The notes under the pieces are model-generated. The model ran no database searches and had not been told where the DNA came from. It was given only the letters and a program-made list of their open reading frames with translations. Source: Iamia sp052038315 (GTDB taxonomy: Bacteria; Actinomycetota; Acidimicrobiia; Acidimicrobiales; Iamiaceae). Taken from it: 18,653 nucleotides of DNA. Of the stretch, positions 12,701 through 16,086 are shown in pieces; the stretch's first letter is position 1, and every line of letters begins with the position of its first letter. The DNA is taken from positions 1 to 18,653 of the forward strand of contig JBQGCF010000076.1 of NCBI GenBank assembly GCA_052038315.1, given 5' to 3'. The position numbers and the translations under genes are program-made.

Positions 12701-14408
12701 CGGCGACCGCCAGGTCACGACGTGGGACCACGACGCCGCCGGCCGGGTCGTCGGGGCGGAGGTCCTCGGGCCCGACGGCGAGGTGCGTCGGAGCGAGACG
12801 GTCGCTTACGACGACGACGGCCTCCGGACCGGTCGCACGGTCGCCGTCGGGGCCGAGGCCCCGGTGGTCGACGTCTACACCTACGACGGCGCCGGACGCC
12901 TGACCGCGTACACCGACGAGGGGAGCCCGGAGCCGGTCACGATGGGGTGGGACGCGGCCGGGAACGTGGTCCAGGTCGACACCGCCGGCCTCGTCTACGA
13001 CGCCCGCAACCGGATGACCGGCGTGACCGAGGGCGGCGTCACCAACATGGCCGTCGCCTCGTCGCCCCGCGGGGACCGGACCGAGCTGGCCTTCGCCGGC
13101 GAGCTCGAGGAGGGCGAGGAGCCACGCCCGCCGCTGGAGATGGGCTACGACGCCCTCGGCCGGCAGATCTCGGCCGCCGGGGTCACCTACGCGTGGGACT
13201 CGCGGGGCCGCGTGGCCTCCCGGACCGAGGGGGAGGAGACCGAGTCCTTCTCCTACGTGGGCGGCGACCTCGACCCGGCGTCGGTCGGCGACGTGGAGCG
13301 GGGCGTCGGCCCCGACGGCGAGGTGGTGTCGGTCGACGACGAGGTGGTGACCCTCGACGGCCACAACGACATCGTCGCCGCCACCGGTCCGGACGGGACG
13401 GTGACGACCACCGCCTACGCCCCCTTCGGCAACGCGCTCAGCGGCGTGCCGGGCGCCGGGCCGTTCGGCTTCCAGGGCGACTACACCGACCCCACCGTCG
13501 GCACGGTCTGGATGGGCGCCCGGGTCTTCCAGCCGTACCTCGGCACCTTCACGTCCCGGGACACGTGGTCGGGCATCGCGTCCGATCCCGTCACCCTCAA
13601 CCGGTACACCTACGGCAACGCCGATCCCATCAACCACTGGGACCCCACCGGCCACTACGCGACGGGTCCGCCGCGAGAGGTGGTGCAGGCGGCCGCGACC
13701 CTGGCGACGTTCCTGCCGATGCTGACGGCCGCCACCCCGGTGGTGGCCCGGTTCCCCGGCGCGGCCCTCGCCCTCTCGATGGTCATGATCACGGTGGCGA
13801 CGGCCCTCGTGGTGATCCTCAACCACCGGTACAGCAAGCCGGTGGAGGACGTCGACGAGCCGACCGTGGTCATCGGGCCGGTCCCGCCCGATCCACCGGA
13901 GCTGTACCGGTGGTGCCCCGGCCCGGGCGGCATGCCGATCGCCGTCTCCGCCAACGAGCCCTGTCCCACCCTCCCCGACCCCGGCGTCGACCCCACCCCC
14001 GGCGTCGACGATCCCCCCACCGAACCGGTAGAACCCGGTGACTGTCGGGGCGTCGACCGCGGCGACGGGCGCGACTGCTGCGGGCAGTTCGTCGGCGGCG
14101 ACAGCCAGCCGTGGTTGGACAAGGAGGCGCAGGCGCTTGACGAGTACGAGATGGTGAACGGGGTGACGGTCGAGCGTCGAAAGGTCGGTGCCCGTCTCCC
14201 TGGGCGCCCCATCCGCTTCTACGACGGACTCGTCCTCGACGAGGTGAGCAAGGTGGCGAAGGGCATCGAGGTGAAGTCCGGATCGGCGACGAAGTGCGAG
14301 CAGCAGCGCGACTTCGACGATGCGGTCAACGGCGGCTCCCCGGCGACGGTGACGATCGACGGCGTCACGTTCGAGATCCGTGAGGTCATCGACCTCCAGG
14401 TCCCATGA
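3..14408 (+). CDS. Giant modular RHS/YD-repeat polymorphic toxin, 5' end outside window
   Basis: This frame is open from the first complete codon of the window to the TGA at 14406, with no stop upstream, so the true start and any signal peptide lie outside. The GTG at 12 is only the first start-like codon; residue numbers count from it. Visible order: carbohydrate-binding-like modules (1-252), two FN3 domains (265-447), LamG-like domain (457-637), about 14 Ig-like modules (638-2003) plus a degenerate one, PKD-like domains (2199-2382), carboxypeptidase-regulatory-like domain (2384-2470), CARDB/NEW3-like region (2561-2803), FN3-like domain (2804-2905), DUF6531-type domain (2924-2980), YD repeats (about 3047-4477), RHS core (4486-4548), hydrophobic segments (4559-4579, 4584-4603), Pro-rich linker and nuclease-like tip (4691-4798). 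Known RHS proteins form a hollow YD-repeat shell around a cleaved C-terminal toxin; secretion to the cell surface and use against competitors are inferred. An immunity gene overlaps the stop. It is several times the length of a usual RHS protein because of the adhesin-like front half. Confidence 0.93.
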   Translation, partial: TDPVALGPLGPDRSVTASLWGRAPEDEAGGEATLSFLDTAGAVIETHVGTPATVGSGWVELTVEAEAPPAATAVVVGAVVDGEAGAVRLLDDAAIAPTGAATGTNLLPAAVAGLESGGLGWIGRRADLWSVYPFSTTFWPQSIVALAEGPGPAMTTDLGTAGIPVVPDRQYTASAWYATFFGGRPGRVTITWFDAAGAEIGHADGDAVSGEEVRASVTAVAPPGAAFAAMAVTSPSARAGEPFVVDRPAFCTGASPDCLRSNPPAFRPSEVTATPTATPGSVDLAWAVDPALRTSERVTGYRIRWAGGELLVDDPATTTATVTGLDEVGPLDLHVAAVNDDGEGPAATVTVDVDLPAAPPSAPRGLVATASAQAPGAVDVSWAPPEPGDGPITDYVVRWGEAVGATTTVAGTETGVVLTGLPPGTRHPISVAARNAHGRGPLSRVQVVDIDAGCAPPTASGRAQAVLADGAAAYYRLAELAATPVGATVRDEVGCRSGDVGAPTAAGSRPVTIPLDGLGGDLAAVELWVQASSAGVIALDLPGGGLRLEGGEDEDGAVVVPDPASWHHLVLTADGDDLLATVDGEAVLVGEDPWTTSWAPADHERGLLRVVEGRFEGLALHTEPLSGAAIARHRQAAGLVDTSTTLQVPAGELSASTATTVVATVTAATGTPAGDVVLLDGGAEIARAALVGGSAALDVVVGPGAHELVAVYEGSPTMVASRSARVLRSAGGEVTTTSVSLGDPRTPYGDPPGVEVVVEDADGDPVAGPVEVWVDGRLHATGTADGAGEATIALRPLPPGQHTVTAMARPSGDHRPSVGTTRWDVDPGTVAVEEATGTLAFRIAPVGGGVVPSGTVEVVVAGQVVGTAALVSATGPDGAPVAEVRLPPPALPGGSQQVEVRYRGDGRYAPHAWRHTYEVEHSVVLEPVDPGPYVAPRQVAVRAHVRTNGEPVTGTASLYLDGAPFGSRSVVAGEALLTVNLNTSGTLRVELGYMGVRSDPLALFAAERAQIVLDAATIDHHAPLTGLVRAGTGARAPARSGSVTVGPLEGGGDPVPVPVGEDGRFSAPTDGLSPASALVVAYQPDEPVPTVEHPLLASAPLPFTMRRAVATIQLTDVPTTTMAGDGFTFTATVAAAGSTVGGVVSARWDNATTPFASAPVVGGAAHLVAPGRPVGDHVLRVSFADTAHVAPAQVAVPVRVEQIVDTSVRIDAEPSAATDVDAPLTVAVTVSRPSVPGLAPPTGQVEISLDGVVVDTPDLSGSSSVVRLTLDPESAGGRLAQAGRHVLSARYLGDERHRPSAGDLGIRRTVAPTVTMTGLAPTAVYGSVPTVEVSVTGPDGTPATEGTVALQWDGASSFGATEDVPLDPDGSTTVAIEDWWGETGGYDLWASYSGSANLRWGSSAPQWHVVTPAPTTVVLTSPTVIEDGHAVARAPMALRAQVSTPDPPFGELPWGEVTFRADGVVIGTVEASSGEAWLVVDAPRTAGDIDFSATFRSEGYFSSSMGTATFPVAPAVTTTTVAPQQRPVEVGESMDLVATVAVGDEPIPGGTVTFMEGTTTLGTTTTDDDGVARLPVSRPTGPHPIRATYAGGPSLAPSTSAVEEHWVARRTTITMTPITTTHVYGDVTTFRVGVAYETGTGLPTGTVRLVSGSQQGTPVTLGVDGTALVSLELPAGRSPVRARYSGDSRTAPALSESVDVLVAPRTLEVRLAVQPPTTVWGSQVIFTATVLSSGGVTPSGKVTLHDQDGRVVGGERPLGPSGIATFYVKRLAVGAHQIHARYAGTADIAPSRSTARPVTVTAANPVFVVNAPQYLREEGVAEIDVKVAAPGGDPARGQVQLWSADAEPAQLDTATLDDQGRATFRCSAAGAATTLPCGGLTGSFGYKIVTPVATDGISAGESTRHTITIQPGGQATVTPPAPLPVGFTDQRMVVGITVASGGSHDPEGTVTLLGPDGVELGRNGIGADGRSPVGFVPKVAGPLEVRASYSGDEVLAPELSDPFTLDIRETPKIELSQGLGTFAAGGESQAVVLRLRRPGGAPLVAPEGGIELTLSSTSRSTVVSSSELVDPSTIVVPEGLSEIDLQVTGTSAGDHQLMVRADDVGIRSWQLFPFTVTKLPKSVIVPVNRTVSAPTGEYAPAIAVVGSDAHGNSWGPVTTGLTFEMEDGECTPGGACKAYVAGDHEITISEGPLTTTAVLHANRAPIAEILEVRPSPGEARELTFVLRATDPDPADRLAMTYGVFWGDGTGSTEILPVPPDGETFEITHSFDDDRSADVTFKVTDGKAIAYDLHSVPRVEDAVLVAHAGDDRVARVGDPVSFDGSGSVPQSLDLTYEWRFGDGTESSAKAPDHVYTEPGQYLVELRVDAPGRAESGAATAVVTVTGADGSGVYFRVQDHRGDLVDQAAIVVNTADGVAHRAVGQPNQPGYYVLTGLPLGEHSAYVYKQGFAPVVLGFEVTGGADPVPVELVPGEAARATLTTRRLTFDEAVELGVVPSSTDAEVVHQYEVWLPKRSRPVTLYKADRQIVCPTDDEDLIPDDPDGAPVDQLVGDCGEFSIRDMPGVSISVQRDTVVVMNKTRAAWAKEVFEVTLEVFNISPTGFTLEGTAGTLNLPDDGGLVLADMQFGTQSPTIDIGHIPAGESRKAQWYLQGERQGSYDLSADVTAILEPVGESISIRAQTDAANRIHVWGPSALQVSLETDATAEAGAPYRQRMRVVNVADVPIYNLVLGVDVGRDGDQVAVLTQPRQEDALHQGALAAGAEVSSPEARLLYDATTLAGGDRLPDVVYARTGVGAVPVAVTRHNDGPRLDAPEITAGDGGYALGGATLSWDPVPGADRYAVFVTKDHRTAFPTEPIAETAGDETTVELPAQAGYGLVAVTAVFAPPPPVDEGAPQEPDVYEMSHRLLAAGDLPDPDPEGVRADDPCRGFGTDPLTAYPGNFAMAAADVSVSSIGLPLGIRRTYNSFDPRSGGAGRGWTVDLGPRGFEDVDGYTALLLGDGSCLPITEGSGGALVIDGRRERWTGQELTDGTTTVWDHTAEVTYKLDADRRTIWAEDEHRHRTLYTYEPGEERPSTITDESSGRALHLTWSADGERLVTVATDPVSVGSAAPAPVVWRYHYDEEDEDLLTSACVEGLAGGTACERYGYDDDGRLTTIDDREDERTTVAHDDEGRMTSITRPDAGMTSFAYSGTDDQVVTVTDPRGTVVTTTYDERYRLVGATGPDGTSQVAYDAHGYLQTATAPGDRELEITSDADGEPTSIRTEQALTQLGHDETSGQVDTVTTAGRQISTMTYDGFQRPASRTVPGTGLTWRWSYSQLDGATRAATTPAVGGGVVPWGLVVREQVPTTGTTEAGTTTHGYDAQGNRVLTELPTGVVITATYDELGRLTSRTTSPPTAEGIAPLPETTTTWEYDVLGNVVAETRPATVDAATDEAHQVRVETTYDALGRPTRVVEDDVLGSTPSRERSTTYDAAGRVLTETVPVDGSRSALTTHAYDATGNEVETVDAEGTVRRRTFDAAGRVLVEQVDGAVVATYERDAAGRVLRSTDALNRATTYDYDDAGRLVRTTRRLVDLGTGAVEDVVVEELVYGTQGDLQSRVQADGTLRTNYDYDAAGRLLQEWFDPSGLNRLTRYEYDDGGRVSRVARSGGTGSAEASEATETVFDPYGRVATETVVNGADDLVTAYAYDPLGRQVTVTGPEGDVTATAYDDLGRVTATTEEAVEIDGGGTADAVTTYGRDAFGQVTALVDPLGNTTTHEYNAVGWKVGTTAPAVAPPGGGAPLVPTTEYEHDLLGRVVRTVSPGGGVSERGYDALGRLTTSSRPGPSGSPAVTTNEYDEAGRLVEVTDPTGLVTTTTYDGLDRPLTSTQVVPAVGGGDPLELVTTTIHDVAGNLVTSIDPEGGTTTSTYDAAGELLTQVSPWQHEQGTDLPTTYERDGLGRLIGTTDPAGAATETTYDGAGRVVGEAVFDGTDWLRTVRTIDGNGNVLTETSPAGRVTTYENGADGRLLSVTEAPGGSVPAITTTFGYDVAGNRVRTTDGRGGSTTTTYNAWGLPETLVEPPTEVPDDPADRTWTTTYDVQGREVVRTEPGGITVTSAYDAAGNLTAEAGVSTDPAVPDATRTLTYDVGGRIVTAGVPGGTATYAYDARGLLVAQSGAGGTVDHLRYDRSGRLVEREDGRGTATYAYGEAGLLASMADPVSGRTFTYSYDAAGRRTGEVATTPDFVAGPEGAGDRQVTTWDHDAAGRVVGAEVLGPDGEVRRSETVAYDDDGLRTGRTVAVGAEAPVVDVYTYDGAGRLTAYTDEGSPEPVTMGWDAAGNVVQVDTAGLVYDARNRMTGVTEGGVTNMAVASSPRGDRTELAFAGELEEGEEPRPPLEMGYDALGRQISAAGVTYAWDSRGRVASRTEGEETESFSYVGGDLDPASVGDVERGVGPDGEVVSVDDEVVTLDGHNDIVAATGPDGTVTTTAYAPFGNALSGVPGAGPFGFQGDYTDPTVGTVWMGARVFQPYLGTFTSRDTWSGIASDPVTLNRYTYGNADPINHWDPTGHYATGPPREVVQAAATLATFLPMLTAATPVVARFPGAALALSMVMITVATALVVILNHRYSKPVEDVDEPTVVIGPVPPDPPELYRWCPGPGGMPIAVSANEPCPTLPDPGVDPTPGVDDPPTEPVEPGDCRGVDRGDGRDCCGQFVGGDSQPWLDKEAQALDEYEMVNGVTVERRKVGARLPGRPIRFYDGLVLDEVSKVAKGIEVKSGSATKCEQQRDFDDAVNGGSPATVTIDGVTFEIREVIDLQVP
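804..1352 (+). other. Two fibronectin type III domains
   Basis: Residues 265-353 and 356-447 both show the FN3 layout: a Pro-rich start, a Val-Asp-Leu/Val-x-Trp strand (VDLAWAV; VDVSWAPP), a Tyr-x-Ile/Val-Arg-Trp strand (YRIRWAG; YVVRWGE), a Thr-Gly-Leu turn, and an Ala-Ala/Val-Asn/Arg-Asn strand ending in a Gly-x-Gly-Pro motif. They are extracellular spacer or adhesion modules in secreted bacterial proteins. Confidence 0.75.
1380..1922 (+). other. Concanavalin/LamG-like domain
   Basis: Residues 457-637 open with an Ala-Tyr-Tyr-Arg-Leu-Ala-Glu motif, continue with the strand AAVELWVQASS and contain WHHLVLTADGDDLLATVDG, the usual 'Trp-His-His-Leu-Val ... Asp-Gly' core of LamG-like jelly-roll domains. 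The domain ends with a helix (IARHRQAAG) equivalent to the 'I..Hy.aa' ending common in this group. Such domains bind sugars or act as structural spacers; no ligand can be inferred. Confidence 0.65.
1923..6020 (+). repeat. Array of about 14 bacterial Ig-like (Big_3_5-type) modules
   Basis: Residues 638-2003 divide by eye into about fourteen modules of roughly 85-110 residues. Each has a Thr-rich first strand, a Gly-x-Val-x-Leu/Phe strand followed by a short Asp-Gly turn, a Val/Ala-rich strand and a closing Tyr-x-Gly-Asp/Ser-x-x-x-x-Pro-Ser/Ala motif (for example RYSGDSRTAPA, SYSGDEVLAPE, TYAGGPSLAPS). A degenerate further module covers about 2004-2120. Modules of this type usually make long stalks on surface proteins. 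The copies have diverged at the DNA level, so this is an old expansion rather than a recent tandem duplication. Confidence 0.8.
6606..7157 (+). other. Two PKD-like domains
   Basis: Residues 2199-2295 and 2302-2382 look like polycystic-kidney-disease-type Ig folds. The second is clear: it has AGDDRVARVGDPVSFDGSGS, a Tyr-Glu-Trp-Arg-Phe-Gly-Asp-Gly strand matching the family's W-x-F-G-D-G hallmark, and a Tyr-x-x-Pro-Gly-Gln-Tyr motif. The first carries a WGDGTGS variant and a His-Ser-Phe-Asp-Asp strand. They are extracellular spacer or binding modules. Confidence 0.75.
7161..7421 (+). other. Carboxypeptidase-regulatory-like beta domain
   Basis: Residues 2384-2470 begin VYFRVQDHRGDLVDQAAIVV, continue with a Gly-Tyr-Tyr-Val-Leu-Thr-Gly-Leu-Pro-Leu-Gly-Glu-His turn, and end with a Lys-Gln-Gly-Phe-Ala-Pro strand. 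This matches the small beta-sandwich found after carboxypeptidases and in many secreted proteins. A stretch with two paired cysteines (CPTDDED...GDCGEF) follows before the next domain. Confidence 0.6.
7692..8420 (+). other. CARDB/NEW3-like region preceding the RHS part
   Basis: Residues 2561-2803 contain features of a beta-sandwich pair often placed just before RHS regions: an EVTLEVFNISPTGFTLEG segment, an Ile-Pro-Ala-Gly-Glu-Ser-Arg-Lys-Ala-Gln-Trp turn, a Gly-Ser-Tyr-Asp-Leu-Ser-Ala strand, and VWGPSALQVSLETD followed by an Arg-Val-Val-Asn-Val-Ala-Asp-Val-Pro strand. A third FN3-like module (2804-2905, with LSWDPVPGADRYAVFV) links it to the RHS entry domain. The assignment is by pattern only. 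Confidence 0.5.
8781..8951 (+). other. DUF6531-type RHS entry domain
   Basis: Residues 2924-2980 include a Thr/Asp-Pro-x-Thr-x-x-x-Gly-Asn-Phe segment, an Asp-Val-Ser-Val-x-x-x-Gly-Leu-Pro-Leu strand, an Arg-Arg-Thr-Tyr-Asn-Ser motif and a Gly-x-Gly-Trp turn. This order is the hallmark of the domain that opens the shell in many RHS/WapA-type toxins. It marks the boundary between the adhesin-like front half and the toxin-delivery half. Confidence 0.85.
9150..13440 (+). repeat. YD (RHS) repeat array, about 45 copies
   Basis: Residues about 3047-4477 hold some 45 copies of the motif (Thr/Ala)-(Thr/Tyr)-Tyr-Asp-x-x-Gly-Arg/Asn-(Leu/Val)-x-x-x-(Thr/Val), spaced about 20-45 residues apart, with variants such as YEHDLLGRV, FDPYGRV and YDARNRM. 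Structures of relatives show that such repeats wind into a hollow beta shell that encloses the toxin. The DNA keeps short exact repeats: TACGACGCCGCCGGC occurs at 10416, 10839, 11730, 12300 and 12630. Confidence 0.93.
13467..13658 (+). other. RHS-associated core domain
   Basis: Residues 4486-4548 carry the canonical RHS core: a Phe-Gly-Phe-Gln-Gly segment, a Met-Gly-Ala-Arg-x-Phe/Tyr-x-Pro-x-Leu-Gly-x-Phe strand, a Thr-Ser-Arg-Asp turn, a Leu-Asn-Arg-Tyr-Thr-Tyr-Gly-Asn-Ala-Asp-Pro-Ile-Asn segment, and a Trp-Asp-Pro-Thr-Gly ending. In characterised relatives this core plugs the shell and its Asp-Pro-x-Gly region carries out self-cleavage that frees the C-terminal toxin. Everything after His4548 is therefore the variable tip. 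Confidence 0.93.
13686..14039 (+). other. Post-core hydrophobic segments and proline-rich linker
   Basis: After the RHS core come two hydrophobic stretches, residues 4559-4579 and 4584-4603. The second (ALALSMVMITVATALVVIL) is long enough to cross a membrane. A linker rich in Pro, Val, Asp and Glu follows (4604-4676) and holds two cysteines (in YRWCPG and NEPCPT). Such segments between core and toxin are often proposed to help the toxin cross the target-cell membrane; that role is inferred here. Confidence 0.55.
14082..14405 (+). other. C-terminal PD-(D/E)XK nuclease-like toxin domain
   Basis: Residues 4691-4798 contain an N-terminal helix rich in Glu/Ala (KEAQALDEYEM), a strand with Arg-Phe-Tyr-Asp-Gly-Leu, a strand with Gly-Ile-Glu-Val-Lys-Ser-Gly, and a following helix (CEQQRDFDDAV). 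The spacing of D4738, E4753 and K4755, with a conserved-looking Gln in the last helix, fits the D...E-x-K active site of restriction-endonuclease-fold toxins that cut DNA or RNA. I cannot name the exact toxin subfamily. The domain has a lower G+C than the RHS shell. Confidence 0.7.
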
Positions 14409-14836
14409 GCTCCTACGCCATCTCTGTCGGCACGGCCTGGATGGAGGTCCGTGACGTCGCCAGCGTCGAGCGCGCTCTCCGCGCCCTCGACGGTGAGCGA
14501 TGGCAGTTCGTCGTCCTCGCCAAGAACCCCAGCGGTCTCGCCTTCGTCGACTCCGACCCCAAGGACTTCGTCGAGTTCGTGCAGGCGGCCGGCTCGAAGG
14601 ACCGCATGGTCGTCGAGCTGCGCGAGCGTCGGGGCGCGGACTTCGTCCTCTGCGGGCTGGGACGTCTCGACGGATCCGGGACGGAGGGGAACCCGGTCGA
14701 GATCGTCACATCGGGCAGCCGGACCATCGCTGTCACGCCGGCCGAGGTCTTCACCGCCGACGAGGCGATCCCGATCTTCCGGCACTACCACGAGACGGGC
14801 GAGGCTCCGGGCGACTTGTCACGCCGCGACCTGTAG
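14405..14836 (+). CDS. Putative immunity protein for the RHS nuclease toxin (Imm1-like)
   Basis: This encodes 143 residues, starting at an ATG that overlaps the toxin stop as ATGA, which implies translational coupling; no strong Shine-Dalgarno precedes it. The protein is soluble and acidic, without a signal peptide or membrane segment, as expected for a cytoplasmic antidote that must neutralise a nuclease. It looks like an alpha/beta protein: early strands (SYAISVG; QFVVLAK), a Leu-x-Phe-Val-Asp-Ser strand, a Val-Val-Glu-Leu-Arg strand and a C-terminal helix with Ile-Pro-Ile-Phe-Arg-x-Tyr-x-Glu-Thr-Gly-Glu-Ala-Pro. That ending resembles Imm1-family proteins, but the family call is tentative. 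The role is inferred mainly from position. Its G+C is low, like the toxin tip. Confidence 0.75.
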   Translation: MSSYAISVGTAWMEVRDVASVERALRALDGERWQFVVLAKNPSGLAFVDSDPKDFVEFVQAAGSKDRMVVELRERRGADFVLCGLGRLDGSGTEGNPVEIVTSGSRTIAVTPAEVFTADEAIPIFRHYHETGEAPGDLSRRDL

Positions 14837-14837
14837 G

Positions 14838-14855
14838 GCGGCGACGGGGCGCCGC
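14838..14855 (+). other. Short GC hairpin between immunity and oxidase genes
   Basis: GCGGCG (14838-14843) pairs with CGCCGC (14850-14855) across a 6-base loop, immediately after the immunity stop codon. There is no U-run after it, so it is at best a weak terminator. In DNA this rich in G and C, six pairs can arise by chance. Confidence 0.25.
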
Positions 14856-14861
14856 TACGGT
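14856..14861 (+). promoter_or_regulatory. Probable -10 element for a leaderless oxidase message
   Basis: TACGGT matches the actinobacterial TANNNT -10 pattern and ends seven bases before the ATG at 14869. Transcription would therefore begin at or next to the start codon. No Shine-Dalgarno-like sequence lies before this ATG, which agrees with a leaderless message. No convincing -35 hexamer is visible. Confidence 0.45.
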
Positions 14862-14868
14862 CGGCTGC

Positions 14869-16011
14869 ATGCGTGTCGTCGTGATCGGGGCGGGGGCGTG
14901 GGGGTTGCCGGCGGCGGCCGAGCTGGGCCGGCGGGGCCACGCGGTGACGCTCGTCGACCGGTACGGGCCGGCCAACGACCTCTCGTCGTCGCCCGGCCCG
15001 ACCCGGATCTGGCGGCTGGCCCACCCGGACCGGGTGCGCACGCGGCTCGCCCTGCGGAGCGTCGAGGCCATGGAGCGGCTGGCCGAGCGGAGCGGCACCG
15101 AGGTCTTCCTGCGCCGGGGCCTGCTCTGGCGGGACGACGAGACCGTCGCGGCGGTGGCCGCCGCCCTGGCCGCCGAGGGGGCCGAGCACACCGAGGTGCC
15201 GGCCGCGGAGGTGGGCGCGTTCCTGCCCGGCCTCCGGCCCGACGACCGCGACGCGGTGTTCCAGCCCGAGGCCGGGCCGGTGCTGGCGGCGGCGTCGATG
15301 ACGGCCCAGCAGGGCCTGTTCGCCGCCGCCGGCGGGGTGCTGGAGGTGGGCCGGGCGGTGCGCGAGGTCGACGCCGGGCCGCAGGGCGTGCGGGTCGCCG
15401 GCGACGACGGCCTGGCCCTGGACGCCGACGTCGTGGTCGTCGCCCCCGGCCCCGGCGCCGTCACCCTGCTGCCCGTCCTCGGGCTCGACGTGCCCCTGCA
15501 GCCCCGGCTCGAGCAGGTGGTCCACTTCGGCCCGGCGTCCGGCTCCACGACCGACACCGACGCCATGCCGTGCTGGTTCGAGGGCCCGGTCGGCGACCGG
15601 CCGGGGCTCTACGCCATGGCCACGCCGGGCCGGGGCTACAAGATCGGGCTCGACCAGGCCATCCGCGAGATCACCGACGACGACCTCGACCGCACGCCCG
15701 ACGAGGGGCTGGTGGCGGCGGCGTCCGAGCGGGTCGCCCGGGACCTGCGCTCGCTCGACCCGGCCCCGCGCGACGCCCAGACCTGCACCTGGACGATGGC
15801 CCCGGACAGCCGCTTCGTCATCGACGCCCTGCCCGACGGGATCGTGCTGGCCTGCGGCGACGGGGGCGAGGGGTTCAAGTTCTCGGCGCTGATGGGCGAG
15901 GTCCTCGCCGACCTGGCCGAGGGCCGGCCGGCGGACGCCGACGTCGCCACCTTCGGGCTGGCCCGCTTCGCCGGCGGCTACCCCACCGTGGAGCACGTCC
16001 TCGGGCGCTGA
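14869..16011 (+). CDS. Sarcosine-oxidase-like FAD-dependent amine oxidase
   Basis: The 380-residue product belongs to the DAO/monomeric sarcosine oxidase type and is close to the usual length. The N-terminus is a Rossmann FAD site, VVVIGAGAWGLPAAAELG followed by TLVDR. A Ser-Ser-Pro-Gly-Pro-Thr-Arg-Ile-Trp-Arg segment matches the S-x-G-x-T-R-I-x-R flavin loop. Lys258 in GYKIGLD aligns with the oxygen-activating lysine of monomeric sarcosine oxidase. Cys306 in CTWTMAPDSRFVID aligns with the cysteine that holds FAD covalently, and GEGFKFS matches the family's closing motif. Such enzymes oxidise secondary amines such as sarcosine or N-methylated amino acids with oxygen, giving hydrogen peroxide; the substrate here is unknown. 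ATG 14869 is chosen because it begins exactly at the dinucleotide-binding strand. The longer frame upstream is overlap with the immunity gene. Confidence 0.88.
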   Translation: MRVVVIGAGAWGLPAAAELGRRGHAVTLVDRYGPANDLSSSPGPTRIWRLAHPDRVRTRLALRSVEAMERLAERSGTEVFLRRGLLWRDDETVAAVAAALAAEGAEHTEVPAAEVGAFLPGLRPDDRDAVFQPEAGPVLAAASMTAQQGLFAAAGGVLEVGRAVREVDAGPQGVRVAGDDGLALDADVVVVAPGPGAVTLLPVLGLDVPLQPRLEQVVHFGPASGSTTDTDAMPCWFEGPVGDRPGLYAMATPGRGYKIGLDQAIREITDDDLDRTPDEGLVAAASERVARDLRSLDPAPRDAQTCTWTMAPDSRFVIDALPDGIVLACGDGGEGFKFSALMGEVLADLAEGRPADADVATFGLARFAGGYPTVEHVLGR

Positions 16012-16047
16012 TCCGCTCGGCGCGGAGGACCCGTCCCGAAGAACCCC

Positions 16048-16079
16048 TTGACCTTGACGCTGCGTCAAGGTTGCACCCT
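16048..16079 (+). promoter_or_regulatory. MerR-type promoter with 21-bp dyad operator
   Basis: A perfect inverted repeat at 16051-16071 reads ACCTTGACGC, a single T, then GCGTCAAGGT. It overlaps a -35 hexamer TTGACC (16048-16053) and lies just before a weak -10, CACCCT (16074-16079), giving a 20-base spacer. This over-long spacer with a dyad inside is the hallmark of promoters that MerR-family activators untwist, as in zntA and copA. The third gene of the operon encodes a MerR protein, so autoregulation and control of the transporter are inferred. Confidence 0.85.
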
Positions 16080-16086
16080 GGCGCCC

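Noticed and set aside
9150..13440. CRISPR-like array suggested by recurring short DNA repeats.
   Set aside because: The repeats are in frame, unevenly spaced and encode YD motifs; there are no uniform spacers and no cas genes.
9428..14041. Second + strand open frame of 1537 codons within the YD region.
   Set aside because: It encodes Arg/Gly/Pro/His-rich text with no recognisable domain and is fully covered by the RHS frame.
14500..14868. Longer oxidase product starting inside the immunity gene.
   Set aside because: The FAD-binding strand begins exactly at ATG 14869. The upstream part lacks similarity to any domain and overlaps the immunity gene.
16048..16086. TTG at 16048 as an upstream start for the ATPase.
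   Set aside because: It lies in the promoter -35 and would place the operator inside the coding region. The conserved domain starts just after ATG 16087.
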